64,000 nt of DNA from Pseudorasbora parva (GCF_024679245.1 NC_090187.1:25024495-25088494), one strand, 5' to 3'; positions 13,101 to 27,936 are shown, counted from the first letter of the stretch. The notes: generated by a model not told the origin, from the letters alone. Made by a program: numbers and translations.

Positions 13101-14209
13101 GACAGGTAAAAATGAGAGAAGTGCTTTTTAAATTAATTTGCAATGTTGCATTTTTAAAATTTGGCCAAATAAAAATATCCACGAAGAACTAGCACATTTT
13201 GATATGGGTTCTAGTCCTAAAGACGCCCAGCAGATCTGGACATAATAATCAAACTGGACAAAAACAACCTTAGCTATGTGTTTTGTAAAACATCATCTTA
13301 TCTAAGTACAATGTAGGAGACTCCTGTGACCTTTGTCCCTGCTGACTCCTCACCTTTATCAGGATGCTCTTTGCGAATTCCCTCGGCGGTCTGGAAAGCA
13401 TGGAAAGAGTTTGGGAAGTCGACATCGGGGTCGGATTCATCAACAAGCTCGTCCAGGGAATTGATGTTCTCCATCATGTTCATGCTGAAGTGATTGCAAT
13501 TTGCCCAATCCAGGTGCTAAAGGTGAGAGGCCGTGTTCAGTGTTCGTTTGTGAAGGTATTCGCTTATCCAAGTCCTCACAGAGCATCTTAAGTTTATTCT
13601 AGTTTAACTCCAACAGAGAAACACATCCAGTTGAACTAGAATTACCTTTACAATGCGAGGAAAGCTTACAATATAGATACTGTTTAATTGAGACAGAATT
13701 TAGTTTTGAGTGTTTCTGCATTTATTGTATCAGTTGTATCAGCACAGGGCTTTTACCTTATTAGAGACCAACCTTTTGTTTGACAAAGTCCAGTGTTTGG
13801 TAAGTGTGCATCAGTTTGTATGTATTAAACACACGGTCAAAGAGATCTCCACTCTGTATTAGACATGTACACACATCAAAATGGAAATAAGTTTCAGATT
13901 AAGAGAATAAGTTAAGAATAGGCAAAATTCCCAATTTTACCTCAAAGTTCCTGAATTCTGTTTGGTCTTTCTCGTGACATTCAGGACGATATGCCAGAGA
14001 AGGATCGGGACCCTATGAGTTTGTGTAAAAAAATAAGACTTAAAAGACAGATACACAGTCTACCAACTCAAAGCAACAGTTTGATTGATATTTTACAGTA
14101 TTGCAAAAGTAATTAATGTATAATGTATAAAATTCAGTGAGGAGTTTTATTATGAATTACTTATTCAAGTAAGTGAATGTCAGGTACATACCAGGTTCAC
14201 CACCCTCAT
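10104..14209 (-). CDS. miox: Myo-inositol oxygenase, complete
   Basis: Ten exons join in phase from ATG at 14209 to TGA at 10104-10106: 14192-14209, 13941-14012, 13773-13853, 13354-13516, 13028-13095, 12827-12936, 12219-12286, 10588-10637, 10359-10471 and 10104-10212. The product is 283 residues, against 285 in human. The enzyme is a cytosolic di-iron oxygenase that cleaves myo-inositol to D-glucuronate, the first step of inositol catabolism. All six iron ligands of the known structure are visible in context: His in [10 protein letters not shown], His-Asp in LIHDVGK, His in SWGHDEY, His in RFHSFYPWH and Asp in KFDLYTK. The substrate-binding region [12 protein letters not shown] is intact, and the end [12 protein letters not shown] is typical. 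The tiny first coding exon encodes only MRVVNL before GPDPS. The intron between 10638 and 12218 carries a MITE nested in another MITE. Confidence 0.98.
10690..12151. mobile_element. MITE with TACCGGTCAAA ends, interrupted by a second MITE
   Basis: The left end TACCGGTCAAAAGTTTGGGG and the right end TTTGACCGGTA are complementary. The element lies wholly in a miox intron and is split by the TTAA-flanked element at 11161-11734. A related element is at 42548-42956 (ACCGTTTAAAAGTTTGGGG ... CTTTTGAACGGT). Confidence 0.7.
11161..11734. mobile_element. TTAA-flanked MITE, copy 2 (in miox intron)
   Basis: This 574-bp element is the reverse complement of the one at 4140-4735, with the same AGGTCCCGTTCTT termini and TTAA on both sides (11157-11160 and 11735-11738). 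It sits inside the older MITE at 10690-12151. Confidence 0.8.
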
Positions 14210-14276
14210 GTTTCAGCTGAGATTGTGTCGTTCTGGATGAAGGAGGATGTTGTGTGTTTGGTGTCTCGGAGTGCTC

Positions 14277-14284
14277 TATTTATA
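14277..14284 (-). promoter_or_regulatory. miox: TATA box of miox
   Basis: The - strand reads TATAAATA, about 70 nt upstream of the miox start codon, which leaves room for a 5' UTR of about 40 nt. Expression of miox is tissue-restricted in vertebrates, which agrees with a TATA promoter and no CpG-rich stretch here. Confidence 0.6.
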
Positions 14285-14289
14285 ATGGT

Positions 14290-15360
14290 GCACATATGGG
14301 GTCTCTGAACTGTGGTGGGAATAACTAGTAAAACTTTAACTTTCTCCAGTTCACTTTCTTTCTGTGTGTGTCAAAGACACACTATACCAATACAGTGACT
14401 AAGGCCATTTGGTTCAATAATAATTTAAATTTTGAATTGATTTATTATTCACATATTTTTAGAGTTTTATTGGTATTTGTTTTAGTGTGGTTTTATGTTT
14501 CACTGTTTGACTTTAAGGCAAATTTAAGATGGGTTTTGCTTTTCATTTAATAAAATGTTTATTTTATTTATACATGCATACATACATCAGTCAATCTAAT
14601 CTGAATAAAATGTGTTTAGAATATTTGCTTTCATTGCAGTTTAGAGATGATCTACAAATAAGAAACTATAAACATAATTCTAAAGAAAACCGTGCATGCG
14701 TGTCTGTGTTGTGTATATGGTTTGAAGACACAAATATGCATAATGACATGGGTATTACAACGTAAACATGATTTATGGGGACACTTCCTGTGAATGTCCC
14801 TATATAACATGTAAACCCAACAAATGTGTGTGTGTGTGTTGTGTTTATAGTAGGTTACACCCCTGATTTTTATTGGCTGATAGTTTGTGGGTGAGTCTGT
14901 GATGTGTCTGGTACTAGGTCTAAAGTTAAACCAAGTAGATAAACTGAAATACACACTCATTCTGACATCTAAAACATTTCTTTCTCCTCTTTGTCTTTGG
15001 CTGTTTTGGGGTTTGCTATTACTAGCCATTATATTTATTACATGTTATAAAGGACTAAATATGGCTCCCAATTAAATTGTATTATTAAATGGCCTAGTTA
15101 ACCCCAGCTGGTAGATATTATAACTACGGTACATTATCTGGCTCTAAAAATGTTCTATAGTTTCTGCTGACATCAATTCAAAATATTTACATTTTAATGC
15201 ATTTCCTTGTGTATTCTTCACAGTTTCTGTAAACGTGTAATGTATCAGATCTGCAGGCAGTAGATGGCAGTCTAACCTTAAACTCTCCTGAATGGATGTC
15301 TTTCCATCAGAATAAAGGTACCTACTTAACCATATTTTGGGGACAAATTTGTACCCCGAA
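14290..15360. other. miox upstream intergenic DNA, no gene seen
   Basis: AT-rich sequence has short open frames on both strands but no splice-linked coding signal. Upstream sequences controlling miox may lie here, but no specific site could be identified. Confidence 0.4.
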
Positions 15361-16192
15361 GCAGTGTTGGGAAAAGTTACTTTTAAAAGTAATACATTAT
15401 AATATTTTGTTTAGTCACTAAAAAATGTAACTAATTGCATTACTTTTTATGAAAGCAATGCGATGTTACTTTTGTATTTATTTTTTCTCATCAAATTTTT
15501 CTTATGTCAAATTAATAGCATGCCTGAAAACTCTGTATTAGTAACTGTAGGCAGACAATACCTAAATTATTTACTAATTAATACCTTTATTTAGCAAGAA
15601 AGTTGATTGATCATGTTTAAAGTACTTTGTTTTAATAGTAGCATTTTACCTAAATGCATTAAATTGATTTAAAACAATTGTTACAAATGATTTTCATTAA
15701 AATAGGCACTATTTTTCTTTCTATTCATCAAAGATTCCTCAAAATAGTATTTAAAAAAACAAAAACTAAATATTAATTAAAACATTTTTTATAGCAGCAC
15801 ATCAGCATATTAGAATGGACTTTAGTTTAGGGTCCAATTCTTACTATTAACATTTTGCTTATTAGCATGCATATTAGTAGGATTTTGGCTGTTTATTAGT
15901 ACTTATAAAGCACATATTCAGGCCTTATCCTGCATGATCATATTTACATCTCTTTATCCTACCCAATACTTAAACTTAAAGCTACACTGTGTGATATTTT
16001 CTCCCATCTAGTGGTGTAAAGGTATATGACCATCCAGTGAATAATAGTTTCTGTTCCTCTCAATTCTGATTTCGTTTGAACTCCTACGGTGGCCGATTTA
16101 GTCCAAGATTAACATGGCAACCCCCTTCTTCACATTCGACACGGTGTCATCGAGTGTTAAAGCGCGAAAGGCGAAGCTTGAATTTACGGGTA

Positions 16193-18134
<1,942 letters not shown>

Positions 18135-18428
18135 CGGGTATGTCCCTCTTTGGCTAATGTACTTTCAAGATGGAGGGGCAACATGGCGACCGGCATTCGA
18201 ACCCCTCACCCGTATGTATTTTTAATGGTATATTATAAACTTACGAGAATACTTTATAACTTGAAATAAGTAAATATACATTAATGAGCACATATATTTT
18301 TGAAAGAACTAAGTGTTTTTAGCTAAGAATAAACTAAAAAAGTAACAGTGTAGCTTTAACACCCTTGTTAACTGTTAATAAGCAGTTATTAGAAGTGTAT
18401 TGGGGCAAAAGTCGTAGTAAATAATTAG

Positions 18429-19236
18429 TTAAAGGGGTACTTCAGCGCCGGGAAGATGAATCTGTATTTAAACTGGGTCATCAATGTAGTAGAAATGTGA
18501 AATTATTTTTTAATTTGGTGCCTTCTAGACTGAGAAAAGACAGAAAATGTATTTTTGTCTCATGGGGATGAAAGACTACAATTCCCAGAGTGCTTCGCTG
18601 CCCTGTGAGGCCATTCCCAAAGCCACCAACTTGATTACAGTGACTGAGTTAGAGAAGACACTACAATTAAAAACTGAACTGTGTGTTCAATATAATGAGT
18701 GAGTCACAGCGCGAGTATCACAGCACTGAGCACTAACTGCAGGAGTGAAATAAACGAGCTGAAGAGGTCTCGTGATGAGAGCTGAGGTAATCGCAACTAC
18801 AGTCGCGGCATACATTCACAACGCGAGTTCAGTCTGGCGCGTTTCAGTTCAGGCCTTTTCAAGCTTAACTTTCATAGAAATTAATTTGAGAAGTTAGAAG
18901 ACTTACATTGCTCACCATAGCTCCGTTTAAATGAGTGCCTGTAGCTGAGCTGCACTCTCCCTGCGAGCTGAGTGTGATCTCCCATCCCCCATGCGCAGAT
19001 TCAAAACATGCGGAAATAGCTCCCTCTGCTGGCTGTAGTCTTTAGCCTTTGGGCAAACATTCCTCCTATGATGCAAATATCGTCAATTTGCATCATAGGA
19101 GGAATTTTTCCAGAAATATAATGCATAAATCTCTTGTCTCAGGGGGATATCAAGGGGGAAAGCACAATCATTTGAATATACTCCAGGGTTTCTACTGATA
19201 TAAAGCCATATGCTAATTGCTGAAGTAACCCTTTAA
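18429..19236. mobile_element. MITE with TTAAAGGGGTACTTCAGC ends
   Basis: The left end TTAAAGGGGTACTTCAGC and the right end GCTGAAGTAACCCTTTAA are near-complementary, and the unit is about 808 bp. It contains a perfect hairpin at 19060-19104. No transposase is present. Confidence 0.75.
19060..19104. repeat. Perfect 19-bp hairpin containing ATGCAAAT octamers
   Basis: The arms 19060-19078 and 19086-19104 are perfect reverse complements (TTCCTCCTATGATGCAAAT and its complement) around a 7-nt loop. Each arm carries an ATGCAAAT octamer, the POU-factor consensus, in opposite orientation. Confidence 0.9.
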
Positions 19237-21628
19237 TAGTGAGAATTGGACCCTAATCTAAAGTGTGACCTTAGAATGATTTCTACAGGATCATGTGACT
19301 GAAGACTGGAGTAATGATGCTGAAAATTCAGCTTTGCACTACAGGAATAAATTACATTTTTAAATATTCAAATATAAAACAGTTATTAAAAATTTTAATA
19401 AAAATGTTTTACTGCTGTTGTACTGTAATTTTGATCAAATAAATGCAGCCTTGGTGAGCATAGGAGACTTCTTTCAAAAACATTAAAACATCTGACCCCA
19501 AACATATCTCACTTACTGTTTGTCACTCTGACACAGAAGGTCACAGTGTGATGATCTGTGTTTGCTTCTATTACAGATGCCTACATGATACTAACAAAGG
19601 AACAGCAAGCATTTGCATGTTTTGTTTATTGACACCTAAATCATATTAAAATACAGCGCAGTGACTCATAACTACAAACATTCAAACATTATACTCTTGT
19701 AAAATATTTACACCTCTAAAGCTTTTGTTAACTTAGAATTAAATAGCATCTCTTGCATTCAAGTCAATGGCATAAAAGAAGGTGATCGATCATGTCGCTT
19801 TTAAAGTGCTTTGTTTAATAGTAGCATTTGACCTAAATGTGAACGAGGATGGCAGGCATTCCACCCCTGACACACTATGACAAACTGAAGGTGTTTTGTG
19901 CGCGCGCGTGCGCTCTTGTTTGGCCAGAAAATGTTGTTAAAAGTTGTCGTCCATGTTTTATTTGTATTTGTGATCTTTATGTTGTGAGACTGGCATGTGC
20001 AACGTACATTATCAGACAGTGTTGAAAGTTTTAGAGCTTTATGGATGAAGATTTGATGCTTTAAACATTTAAATGGGAATATACAGTGGTCCCAAAAGGT
20101 ATGTGGACACTTAAAGTGGCTATGCGTACAAGTGAAAATACTTTCTCAAGTCCTAGTGCTGAGACGTCTAAGAGTTTTATTTCTCCAAAAGTGTAAACAG
20201 TGTGGGTCTGTGACGCTTGTAGAATTACTCTTTTGGTTGGAGCGGGCTGACACGTTGACTTCAAATAGGCTTAATAAGGGCCCATGAGGGGACCGTTTTG
20301 GAAAATAGTTTGAAAACAGATCATATTTTTTGCATTTGGTGATGCAGTGGCATTAAACATTTCAGAATTTCAAATAAGATGACAAAATATCAAACTGAAT
20401 GGTATCTGCAAGTAAATACTTTTTTTATTTACAGCTAACTGCACTTTTTGAGGCATTTTTATCATTTTAACCAACCGAACAGCGGTCTTTTGAATCGGCT
20501 TTGGCCGCGACTTTGGAAGACTTGGAGTTAGGCTTTTCTTTGAAAAAAAGGATTCTCTTAAAAAAGGGCTCTCACTCTGACTAAGTCACCACCTTCGTTG
20601 CTCTGGTTGGTTGTAGCGCTATCCTATCGCGTGCAGAGGGAGTTTGAAAGACAACCGTTTATCCCGCCCCTCGTATTGAGCCCTCCCAATAGTGAGTTGT
20701 CAGGCAATATATCTCCTTTTAAGTGATTTCTTTAACTATAAACATGTTCCACTATTGTTTGGAGACTAGAAAACATCCAAATACATTTCGTCTTCAATTT
20801 AAACAGAAAAGTGTGTGCTTGTGCTATCTCTCTTTTTAAATAAACGGCAGTTGGTTTGATATTTTATCCAATGCAGTGAAACTCCAATATTTAAGCATAG
20901 ATTAAGTGTTTCGAATACAGGATGTTTTCGCTTAAGATGCTCACGTTGAAGCTCTGTTCGGCTTTAGTTGGCTCAGTCAAGGGCGATTTGTCTCAGCGGG
21001 ACAAAGAAAGAGACGACAATCTACAGTGTGGGATTACTGTAAAGACAATGAAGGTGCAAATAGTTTCATTACAGGAGGGCATACCGGTTAAAAGACTTTC
21101 ACTTGAGTGTTATATATATTTAAAAAGATAATACAACAATATTCTCTTCCCTGAGGTCCACCGGTGTTTTCTTCACGAAGCGGTCTGTGCTTAAATGTGG
21201 CACTCAGACTGTGCAGATCAGACTGAAATGATCAAGGACATTGTTAAAAAAACTTCACTCTTTTCTTGAGATCCTTCAGACATATTTGCAGAGCAGTAGG
21301 TGTTATACCCAGTCAAGAACAGCACAAGGTTTGTCAAACGTTCCCTTATTTTCGTTATCGTTAGTTCTTCTGATGTTTTGGAGTGGTGGTGATGTAGTTC
21401 TTACATCCCCTTTTTACTCCTTATGAATGGCCAGGTCAGGTTTCTGAACATTAGATACATTTTTGAATGTAAATGTTGTTGCTCATAAAGTATGTTTATG
21501 TTTTCATCTAGATGACATGAGTTTCAGAAGTTCAGGTGGAGTCATTTTTGCGGCTCAGTTTCAACACATGGTTTCTTTTTGGGAAGAAGTTTTGCGTTCT
21601 TGTACAGTGTGTTTACATATTGAACTCT
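19237..21628. other. Repeat-rich intergenic DNA between adm2 and miox
   Basis: No gene is seen. Around 20081 there is a degraded Tc1-type end (TACAGTGGTCCCAAAAGG). At about 20590-20690 there is a reverse-orientation fragment of the 9-bp-duplication element found whole at 35029-35556 and 39860-40334. A 58-bp stretch at about 19785-19843 recurs at 15602-15660, pointing to two copies of another old element. Confidence 0.5.
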
Positions 21629-21634
21629 TTTATT
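21629..21634 (-). terminator. adm2: Likely adm2 poly(A) signal
   Basis: AATAAA on the - strand lies about 150 nt past the adm2 stop codon. No other hexamer was noticed closer to the stop. Confidence 0.45.
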
Positions 21635-21781
21635 TCAAAAGCTCAAGAGAATTTGAATTCTCATGACAAGACCTCTGTAAATTGATTACTCCAGTTGTTG
21701 AATTTGTTGCCTGCTGGTGACTGTTGTCTCCTGTTTTCACATTTTTGGAAAGGTTTTTAGTATGAGGGGTCAGTCATAGTC

Positions 21782-22166
21782 TTATCCATAACTATGTGGG
21801 CTTCTGGGATTGATTGGCGACTCTTGGCGTCCGCTTTGGCTTTTCAGCTGGTAGAGACGGTGGCTGAGGTTCTGTACCTGGCAAGTGCCGAGAACGCATC
21901 CCACACGCATCAGCTGACCCTGCTGGCGACTGCGAGACCCTCTGAGGACATGCCGACGCTCCCGGAAATGTCCCTGAGCGCTGCTGTTTTGATTGGACGG
22001 TGTGTTGGTCTGTCTCGACGGGGGTCCTTTATGCAGGAGGGCCCTCCAGACCGCACGCCGTTCTCTTGCCCCGCCACTCGAAGCTATTGAAGGAATGGTG
22101 ATGGTTTCCTTGGCGATACCTCCTCCTGTTTCTGGAAGCTTCCCAGGCTTACTTGGAAAACTCAAT
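21782..22166 (-). CDS. adm2: Adrenomedullin 2 (intermedin), hormone-encoding exon
   Basis: The exon begins after a good acceptor (TTTCTCTCACCAG) at 22166 and reads 127 codons to TAA at 21782-21784. The C-terminal part is the peptide hormone: the disulfide ring segment RVGCVLGTCQVQNLSHRLYQL, then INPRSPHSYG. The final Gly is the amide donor and the stop follows it directly, as in human ADM2. Arg-rich stretches (RERR, RGSRSR) upstream of the ring are candidate proprotein cleavage sites, and GQLMRVGC would begin the mature form. Human ADM2 is 148 residues. This exon can enter only in phase 2, because the other two phases hit stops at once. The signal peptide must therefore come from an upstream exon ending with two bases of a codon. 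Adm2 is secreted and acts through CALCRL/RAMP receptors. Confidence 0.93.
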
Positions 22167-22602
22167 CTGGTGAGAGAAAGAGAAATCATTTGGTTGACCA
22201 CCAGTGGAGCACATGGATGCACTGACCAAATCTAAATGCATCATTCAGACATTCACATAGAAGTTGGCGTAGTTTGACCATCACTTTAGTGTTAAAGCAG
22301 AGTCTTGGCAGCATTAAGACCATTTTAGGTGGAGTATTTGAAGCATGTTATTAATCCAGTGTTTATCTGGCTGTGGTCTGAGTTATTTGTGGCATGCACT
22401 AATATTCCCTCAATCTAGGACACATACTGCCTCACGTGCTACTCTTCCCTGTCTTCTGTCTGGCTCACAGAGGACATTGAGTATTCATTTTTCTGTTATA
22501 ATATTAGTATAACATGAGAAATGTGAGGAGGTTTAAAAATAAATATAGGATGGTTTCACGTGATTGTCTGCACTGTCATGATGGAATTTTGTGGCAGTTT
22601 TG

Positions 22603-22926
22603 GGCATTATATTTGCTATTAGTTTCATTTGTTGCATTATATTTGCTATTAGTTTCATTTGTTGCATTATATTTGCTGTTAGTTTCATTTGTTGCATTAT
22701 ATTTGCTATTAGTTTCATTTGTTGCATTATATTTGCTATTAGTTTCATTTGTTGCATTATATTTGCTATTAGTTTCATTTGTTGCATTAAATTTGCTATT
22801 AGTTTCATTTGTTGCATTATATTTGCTATTAGTTTCATTTGTTGCATTATATTTGCTATTAGTTTCATTTGTTGCATTAAATTTGCTATTAGTTTCATTT
22901 GTTGCATTATATTTGCTATTAGTTTT
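22603..22926. repeat. 30-bp minisatellite, about 10.6 units
   Basis: The unit is AGTTTCATTTGTTGCATTAT plus ATTTGCTATT, repeated in register with only scattered substitutions (A for T at a few units, G for A at one). Because 30 is a multiple of three and the unit has no stop in several frames, long open frames appear on both strands. They are artefacts. It lies in the presumed adm2 intron. Confidence 0.97.
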
Positions 22927-23479
22927 TTTGTAAATAAAATGTAAATGTAAATTTGTTTATAATTTCTGTCATTAGCAGCCTAAATAAAAAAATCCTAATT
23001 AATTTTCCAAACATCTGCAGTTGCTCAGCCAGACAGGTAATCCCATTGAGACAGTTGAGGCAGTTGTGCCAGATGCTCGGCGATCGCATGTCAGATCGCC
23101 CAAACGGAGCCATGTTTGGAAGCATCTCAGAGCCACAATGTTTTCCATTGTTTGGAAAGTCAAGTCTTTGAGAATGGATTTCTTGTCTCTGCATATTTAT
23201 TTATCTTTGCTTTGATAAATGTCAAACAATAAGTTAAGAAATAAATACAATTTGTATTACTCTTAATAAAGTGCTGGCTGTTTGGGTCCTAAAAACCACT
23301 GGAACAGTGTTATCCTCTTCAAATGATCTTGATAGAACAAGGCCAAATAATTTCATTTAGATGTACCAGCTCTCTGAAAATACAGATCATGTCACCAAGT
23401 TTTACATGGCTGCCAAACTTACAGATGAAGGATTTTCTAGGTAGGAAATGTTTGCAGTTTTCCTGAATGGTTACAGTAT

Positions 23480-24010
23480 ATATACAATGATGATTAGGCA
23501 TAACATTATGACCACTGACAGGTGAAGTGAATAACACTGATTATCTCTTCATCACGGTAACTGTTAGTGGGTGGGATGTATTAGGCAGCAAGTGATCATT
23601 TTGTACTCAAGAAAAATGGCCAAGTGTAAGGATTTGAGCGAGTTTGACAAGGGTCAAATTGTGATGGCTAGATGCCTGGGTCAGAGCATCTCCAAAACTG
23701 CAGCTCTTGTGGGGTGTTCCTGGTCTGCAGTGGTCAGAATCTATCAAAAATGGTCCAAGGAAGGAAGTGAACTGGCCACAGGGTGCTGGGTGGCCAAGGC
23801 TCATTGATGCATGTGAGGAGGGAAGGCTGGCCTGTGTGTTCTGATCAAACAGATGAGGTAATATAGCTCAAATTGCTCAAGAAGTTAATGCTGGTTCAGA
23901 TAGAAAGGTGCCAGAATACACAATGCAATGAGTGCATCACACTTTGTTGCGTATGGGGCTGCATAGCCGCAGACCAATCAGGGTGCCCATGCTGCTCCCC
24001 GTCCACCGCG
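23480..24010 (+). mobile_element. 5' part of a Tc1-type element with transposase N-terminus
   Basis: The end motif GGCATAACATTATGACCACT is followed at 23616 by an open transposase start, [20 protein letters not shown], with the helix-turn-helix continuing [20 protein letters not shown]. The frame breaks near 23805, then family sequence continues to about 24010, where it is truncated. Fragments of the same family are at 2915-3000 and 50690-50905 / 51765-52045. Confidence 0.8.
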
Positions 24011-24565
24011 CGCAAATATTGAGTTCTCTTTCAAGTCTTGTGCTTAAATGGACAAACTCACACAAGAAGTATGTCAACATGTCCATATTGATGAGTATCC
24101 AAGCAGACATAGTCTGTATATGCCTTAAGTGAACTTTATACAGTCGAGAAAGACGACACATATCCCTGCATTAGGTCTTAAAGGGGCAGTAACCTTTACT
24201 GCTGTCTGTTTAATGTCAAACAAAAGATAAAGACATCACTCACTGCTCTTGATTTAATAGCTTTTGTAAGTTTAATAAGGATTGATCTTTAATATAAACA
24301 GTTAATATGCAGTTATTTTACATTTGATTATTTTATTCAATTTCTTTCTGCAGGCAAGTAGGCCTGTACATTATTATTTAATTTACACAAGTGAGGTCAA
24401 GTTAAACATTTTAGTTTGAATTGTATTTTATACTGTGCCTTGTTGCAATGGGCTAAATAAATGTATGCATAATTTGTAATTGATTTATTATTTAAAACTT
24501 TCATGTTAATTTATGCAATTGCAGTGCCTTGATTTTAGTAAAGTTACACAGTCATAGCCATAAAT

Positions 24566-24967
<402 letters not shown>

Positions 24968-25595
24968 CTTAAATGGACAAACTCACACAAGAAGTATGTC
25001 AACATGTTTGAGTTTGTCCTGATTGGTCTGCGGTTTAATTTTAGTAAGCATGGAACCTAAATATCAGTATGTTTGTGTAATTTCCAGTCGGTGTTATAAG
25101 CTGTGAGTCAGTTTATGTTGTGCATTAGTCGGGGATATAGGACAATACTTTAGTCTTGAATTCTAATCCTAATCAGAATGTTTCTGAACCGGATTAGTCT
25201 GGACTTGCAGTAACACAACACATGGATGTACAAAATCACTTGTTTCGATCACTGCCTCTCAGCGGTTTCCGGTCAGGGAGAATTTAAATGATTATAACAT
25301 AAGTTGTGTAAACCTTTGTTTAGCTCTTAAGGTTTAAGGTCTATAATACTATACCTGTTGGATTTCTGTACACTATACAATTTTTTAAAGAAATTAATAC
25401 CGATGTATCAAGGTTTACACAAAAATGTCTTTCAGAATCAGCGCAACCGTTCTTTTAATTTGTAATAACATTTGATACTACTTTTTCTTGTACTGTAATT
25501 TTGATGCATCATTGAGCATAAGAGACTTTTTTTTAAAAGCTTTTAAAAAATGTGTTAATGTTAATATCAATTGTATATAATTTATATTAACATAC

Positions 25596-25745
<150 letters not shown>

Positions 25746-26463
25746 ATACAGAGCTCATTTTGATTGGCCATCAATGCATAAGGATCTTTTAGGTGCTAAA
25801 GTATCTACCAGCAGAGGCTAATGGCAAGATGCTAACTAGCTAAAGTTTGGTTAAATGTGATAGAACATAATTGTAATATAGTTCATTTGTTGCAAGATTT
25901 CAACTCTCTTGTGATGTATGAGCACCACTGCGGGCAGAGCCTGAATAGCTGGCATTACGTGGCGTGTTGGAGCAGTATAGTGGGTCTGTTAGCGGAACCG
26001 GAGATGTGGGACTGCCGGGGCTCAGGGTCAGAGCAGGTCTGTGTGTTTGCTGGACTCCCACTTGCTCGCTCATATAATTAAACGTGGGCCAATGTAGGAA
26101 AGACTCAACAGAGCCACTGGAGTTTCCAATGCAAACTCCTCATTTAGCATGCGCTGCACACACTGCTTTCAGTGCAACACACAACTACTTTCTACCTCTT
26201 GTGAAGGTCACCATCAGACTAAACATATCTATCTGTCCATCTATATATGAAGAGTTCACATGCAAATCCTCTAAAAGCCTTTCGGTCAAAGATTCGTTAA
26301 CGATACTGAGTAAATGCTCTAAGCATATAGTATACATTCACTTCAAACCCAATAAATCCCAGCCTCAGCCCATTCAGAAGTACAGGTACTTGGGTAGAAA
26401 CCTGTACATGGAAGCCTGACAAAAATGCTAAATTTAAAGAGAAACATCAGACGAACTCGGAGT

Positions 26464-26975
26464 GTTTTGCATCTGTCTTCTGTCTGTTGGTCAGTATGTC
26501 TGTTGTTCTATTATTTCTATCATTCTGTCTTTTGTTCTGTCTGTCTGTCCATCTAGCTATCTATTGTTCTGTATGTCTATCTTCTGTCAATCACTCTGTC
26601 TGTTGTTCTATTAATCTGTCTGTTTGTTTATCATTCTGTCTTTTTTCTGTCTGTCTAGCTATCTATTGTTTTGTCTGTTGTTCTATCATTCGTTCTGTGT
26701 CTGTCTGTCTATCAGTATGTATGTCTGTCATTATATCTGTCTGTCTATCATTCTATCTGTCTTACTATCAGTAGGTCTGCCTAGCTATCCATCTTCCTGT
26801 ATGTCTGTCGTTCTATCAATCATTCTTCCTGTCTGTCTGTCTGTCTCTGTCTGGCTATCATTTTCTGTCTGTTGATCATTCTATCTGTCTTACTATCAGT
26901 CTGTCTATCTAGCTATCCATCTCAGTATGTCTGTCTGTTGTTCTGTCCATCAGTTTATCTGTCTGTCGGTCTGTT
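26464..26975. repeat. Degenerate CTGT/CTAT tetranucleotide array
   Basis: About 510 bp of interleaved CTGT and CTAT tetranucleotides with drift. The open frames rich in Cys, Leu and Ser across it are translation of simple sequence. Confidence 0.9.
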
Positions 26976-27087
26976 GTTGTAGTAAATTTAAGATCTTTGC
27001 CACTGTACCTTTTTAAAATTGAAAATTCAATTCTGCATTCCTGTTTGATGGCACAATTCAAATGTAGGTATTCAAAAGCATTTTCAA

Positions 27088-27518
27088 TTAAAGCCACACT
27101 TTGTAACTTTAGTTTATGTTTAGCTAAAAACACTTAGTTCTTTATAAATGTGATAAAAATATGTGCTCATTAATGTATATTTACTTCTTTCAAGTAATAA
27201 AGTATTCTCGTAAGTTTATAATATGCCATTGAAAATACATACGGGTGAGGGGTTCGAATGCTGGTCGCCATGTTGCCCCTCCATCTTGAAAGTACATTAG
27301 CCAAAGAGGGACATACCCATAAATTCAAGCTTCGCCTTTTGCGTTTTAACACTCGATGGCACTCATGGACGAGTTTGAACTGGAAGCCATGTTAATCTAA
27401 ATCGGCCACCGTAGGAGTTAAAACGAAATCGGAATTGAGAGGAACAGAAACTAATATTCACTGGATGGTCATATACCTTTACACCACTAGATGGGAGAAA
27501 ATATCAGTGTAGCTTTAA
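27088..27518. mobile_element. MITE with TTAAAGCTACACTGT ends, copy 2 (empty site)
   Basis: This is a 431-bp, reverse-orientation copy of the split MITE at 15977-18359. At the position matching the nested insertion it is continuous (CATACCCATAAATTC on the + strand), giving the pre-insertion state. Confidence 0.85.
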
Positions 27519-27632
27519 ATATGAATGGGTTTTCCAATGTTGCTGGTGGCAACGTTTGATCTGGTAAGCATAAATAATTTCTTTTCCATGCATTTTGTAA
27601 TTATTTTCCTTTGCATTATCGTGATGAAGTTC

Positions 27633-27936
27633 TATGGAAGCCCGTTTCCGCCACTAAATAGAGTAATTGTGACTTTTTATCCCAGAATTCTGACTTTTTT
27701 TCTCACAATGGAGAGTTATAAAGTCCCAATTCTAAAATATAACCTCACAATAGCATGATATAAAGTCAGAATTCTGAGATAGTCGCAATTGCAAGTCCCA
27801 ATTGTGACTTTATATCACGCGATTGCGACTTTATATCTCAGAATTCTCCATTGTGAGAAAAAGTCTGAATTTTTAGATAAAAAGTCACAATTACGCTTTT
27901 ATTTTTTTATTTAGTGGCAGAAACAGGCTTCCATAA
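27633..27936. mobile_element. Snap-back MITE with TATGGAAGCC ends
   Basis: The left end TATGGAAGCCCGTTTCCGCC and the right end GGCAGAAACAGGCTTCCATA are near-complementary. The interior is also largely self-complementary, with repeated GACTTTATATC / TCAGAATTCT blocks in both orientations, so the 304-bp unit can form one long hairpin. Confidence 0.8.

Noticed and set aside
21794..22235. Two + strand open frames opposite the adm2 exon
   Set aside because: They are antisense to a clearly conserved hormone sequence and have no family signature.
22514..22944. Three long open frames over the 30-bp minisatellite, and the possibility of a CRISPR array
   Set aside because: The frames are translations of a tandem repeat. 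The repeats are contiguous, with no spacers, so it is not CRISPR.
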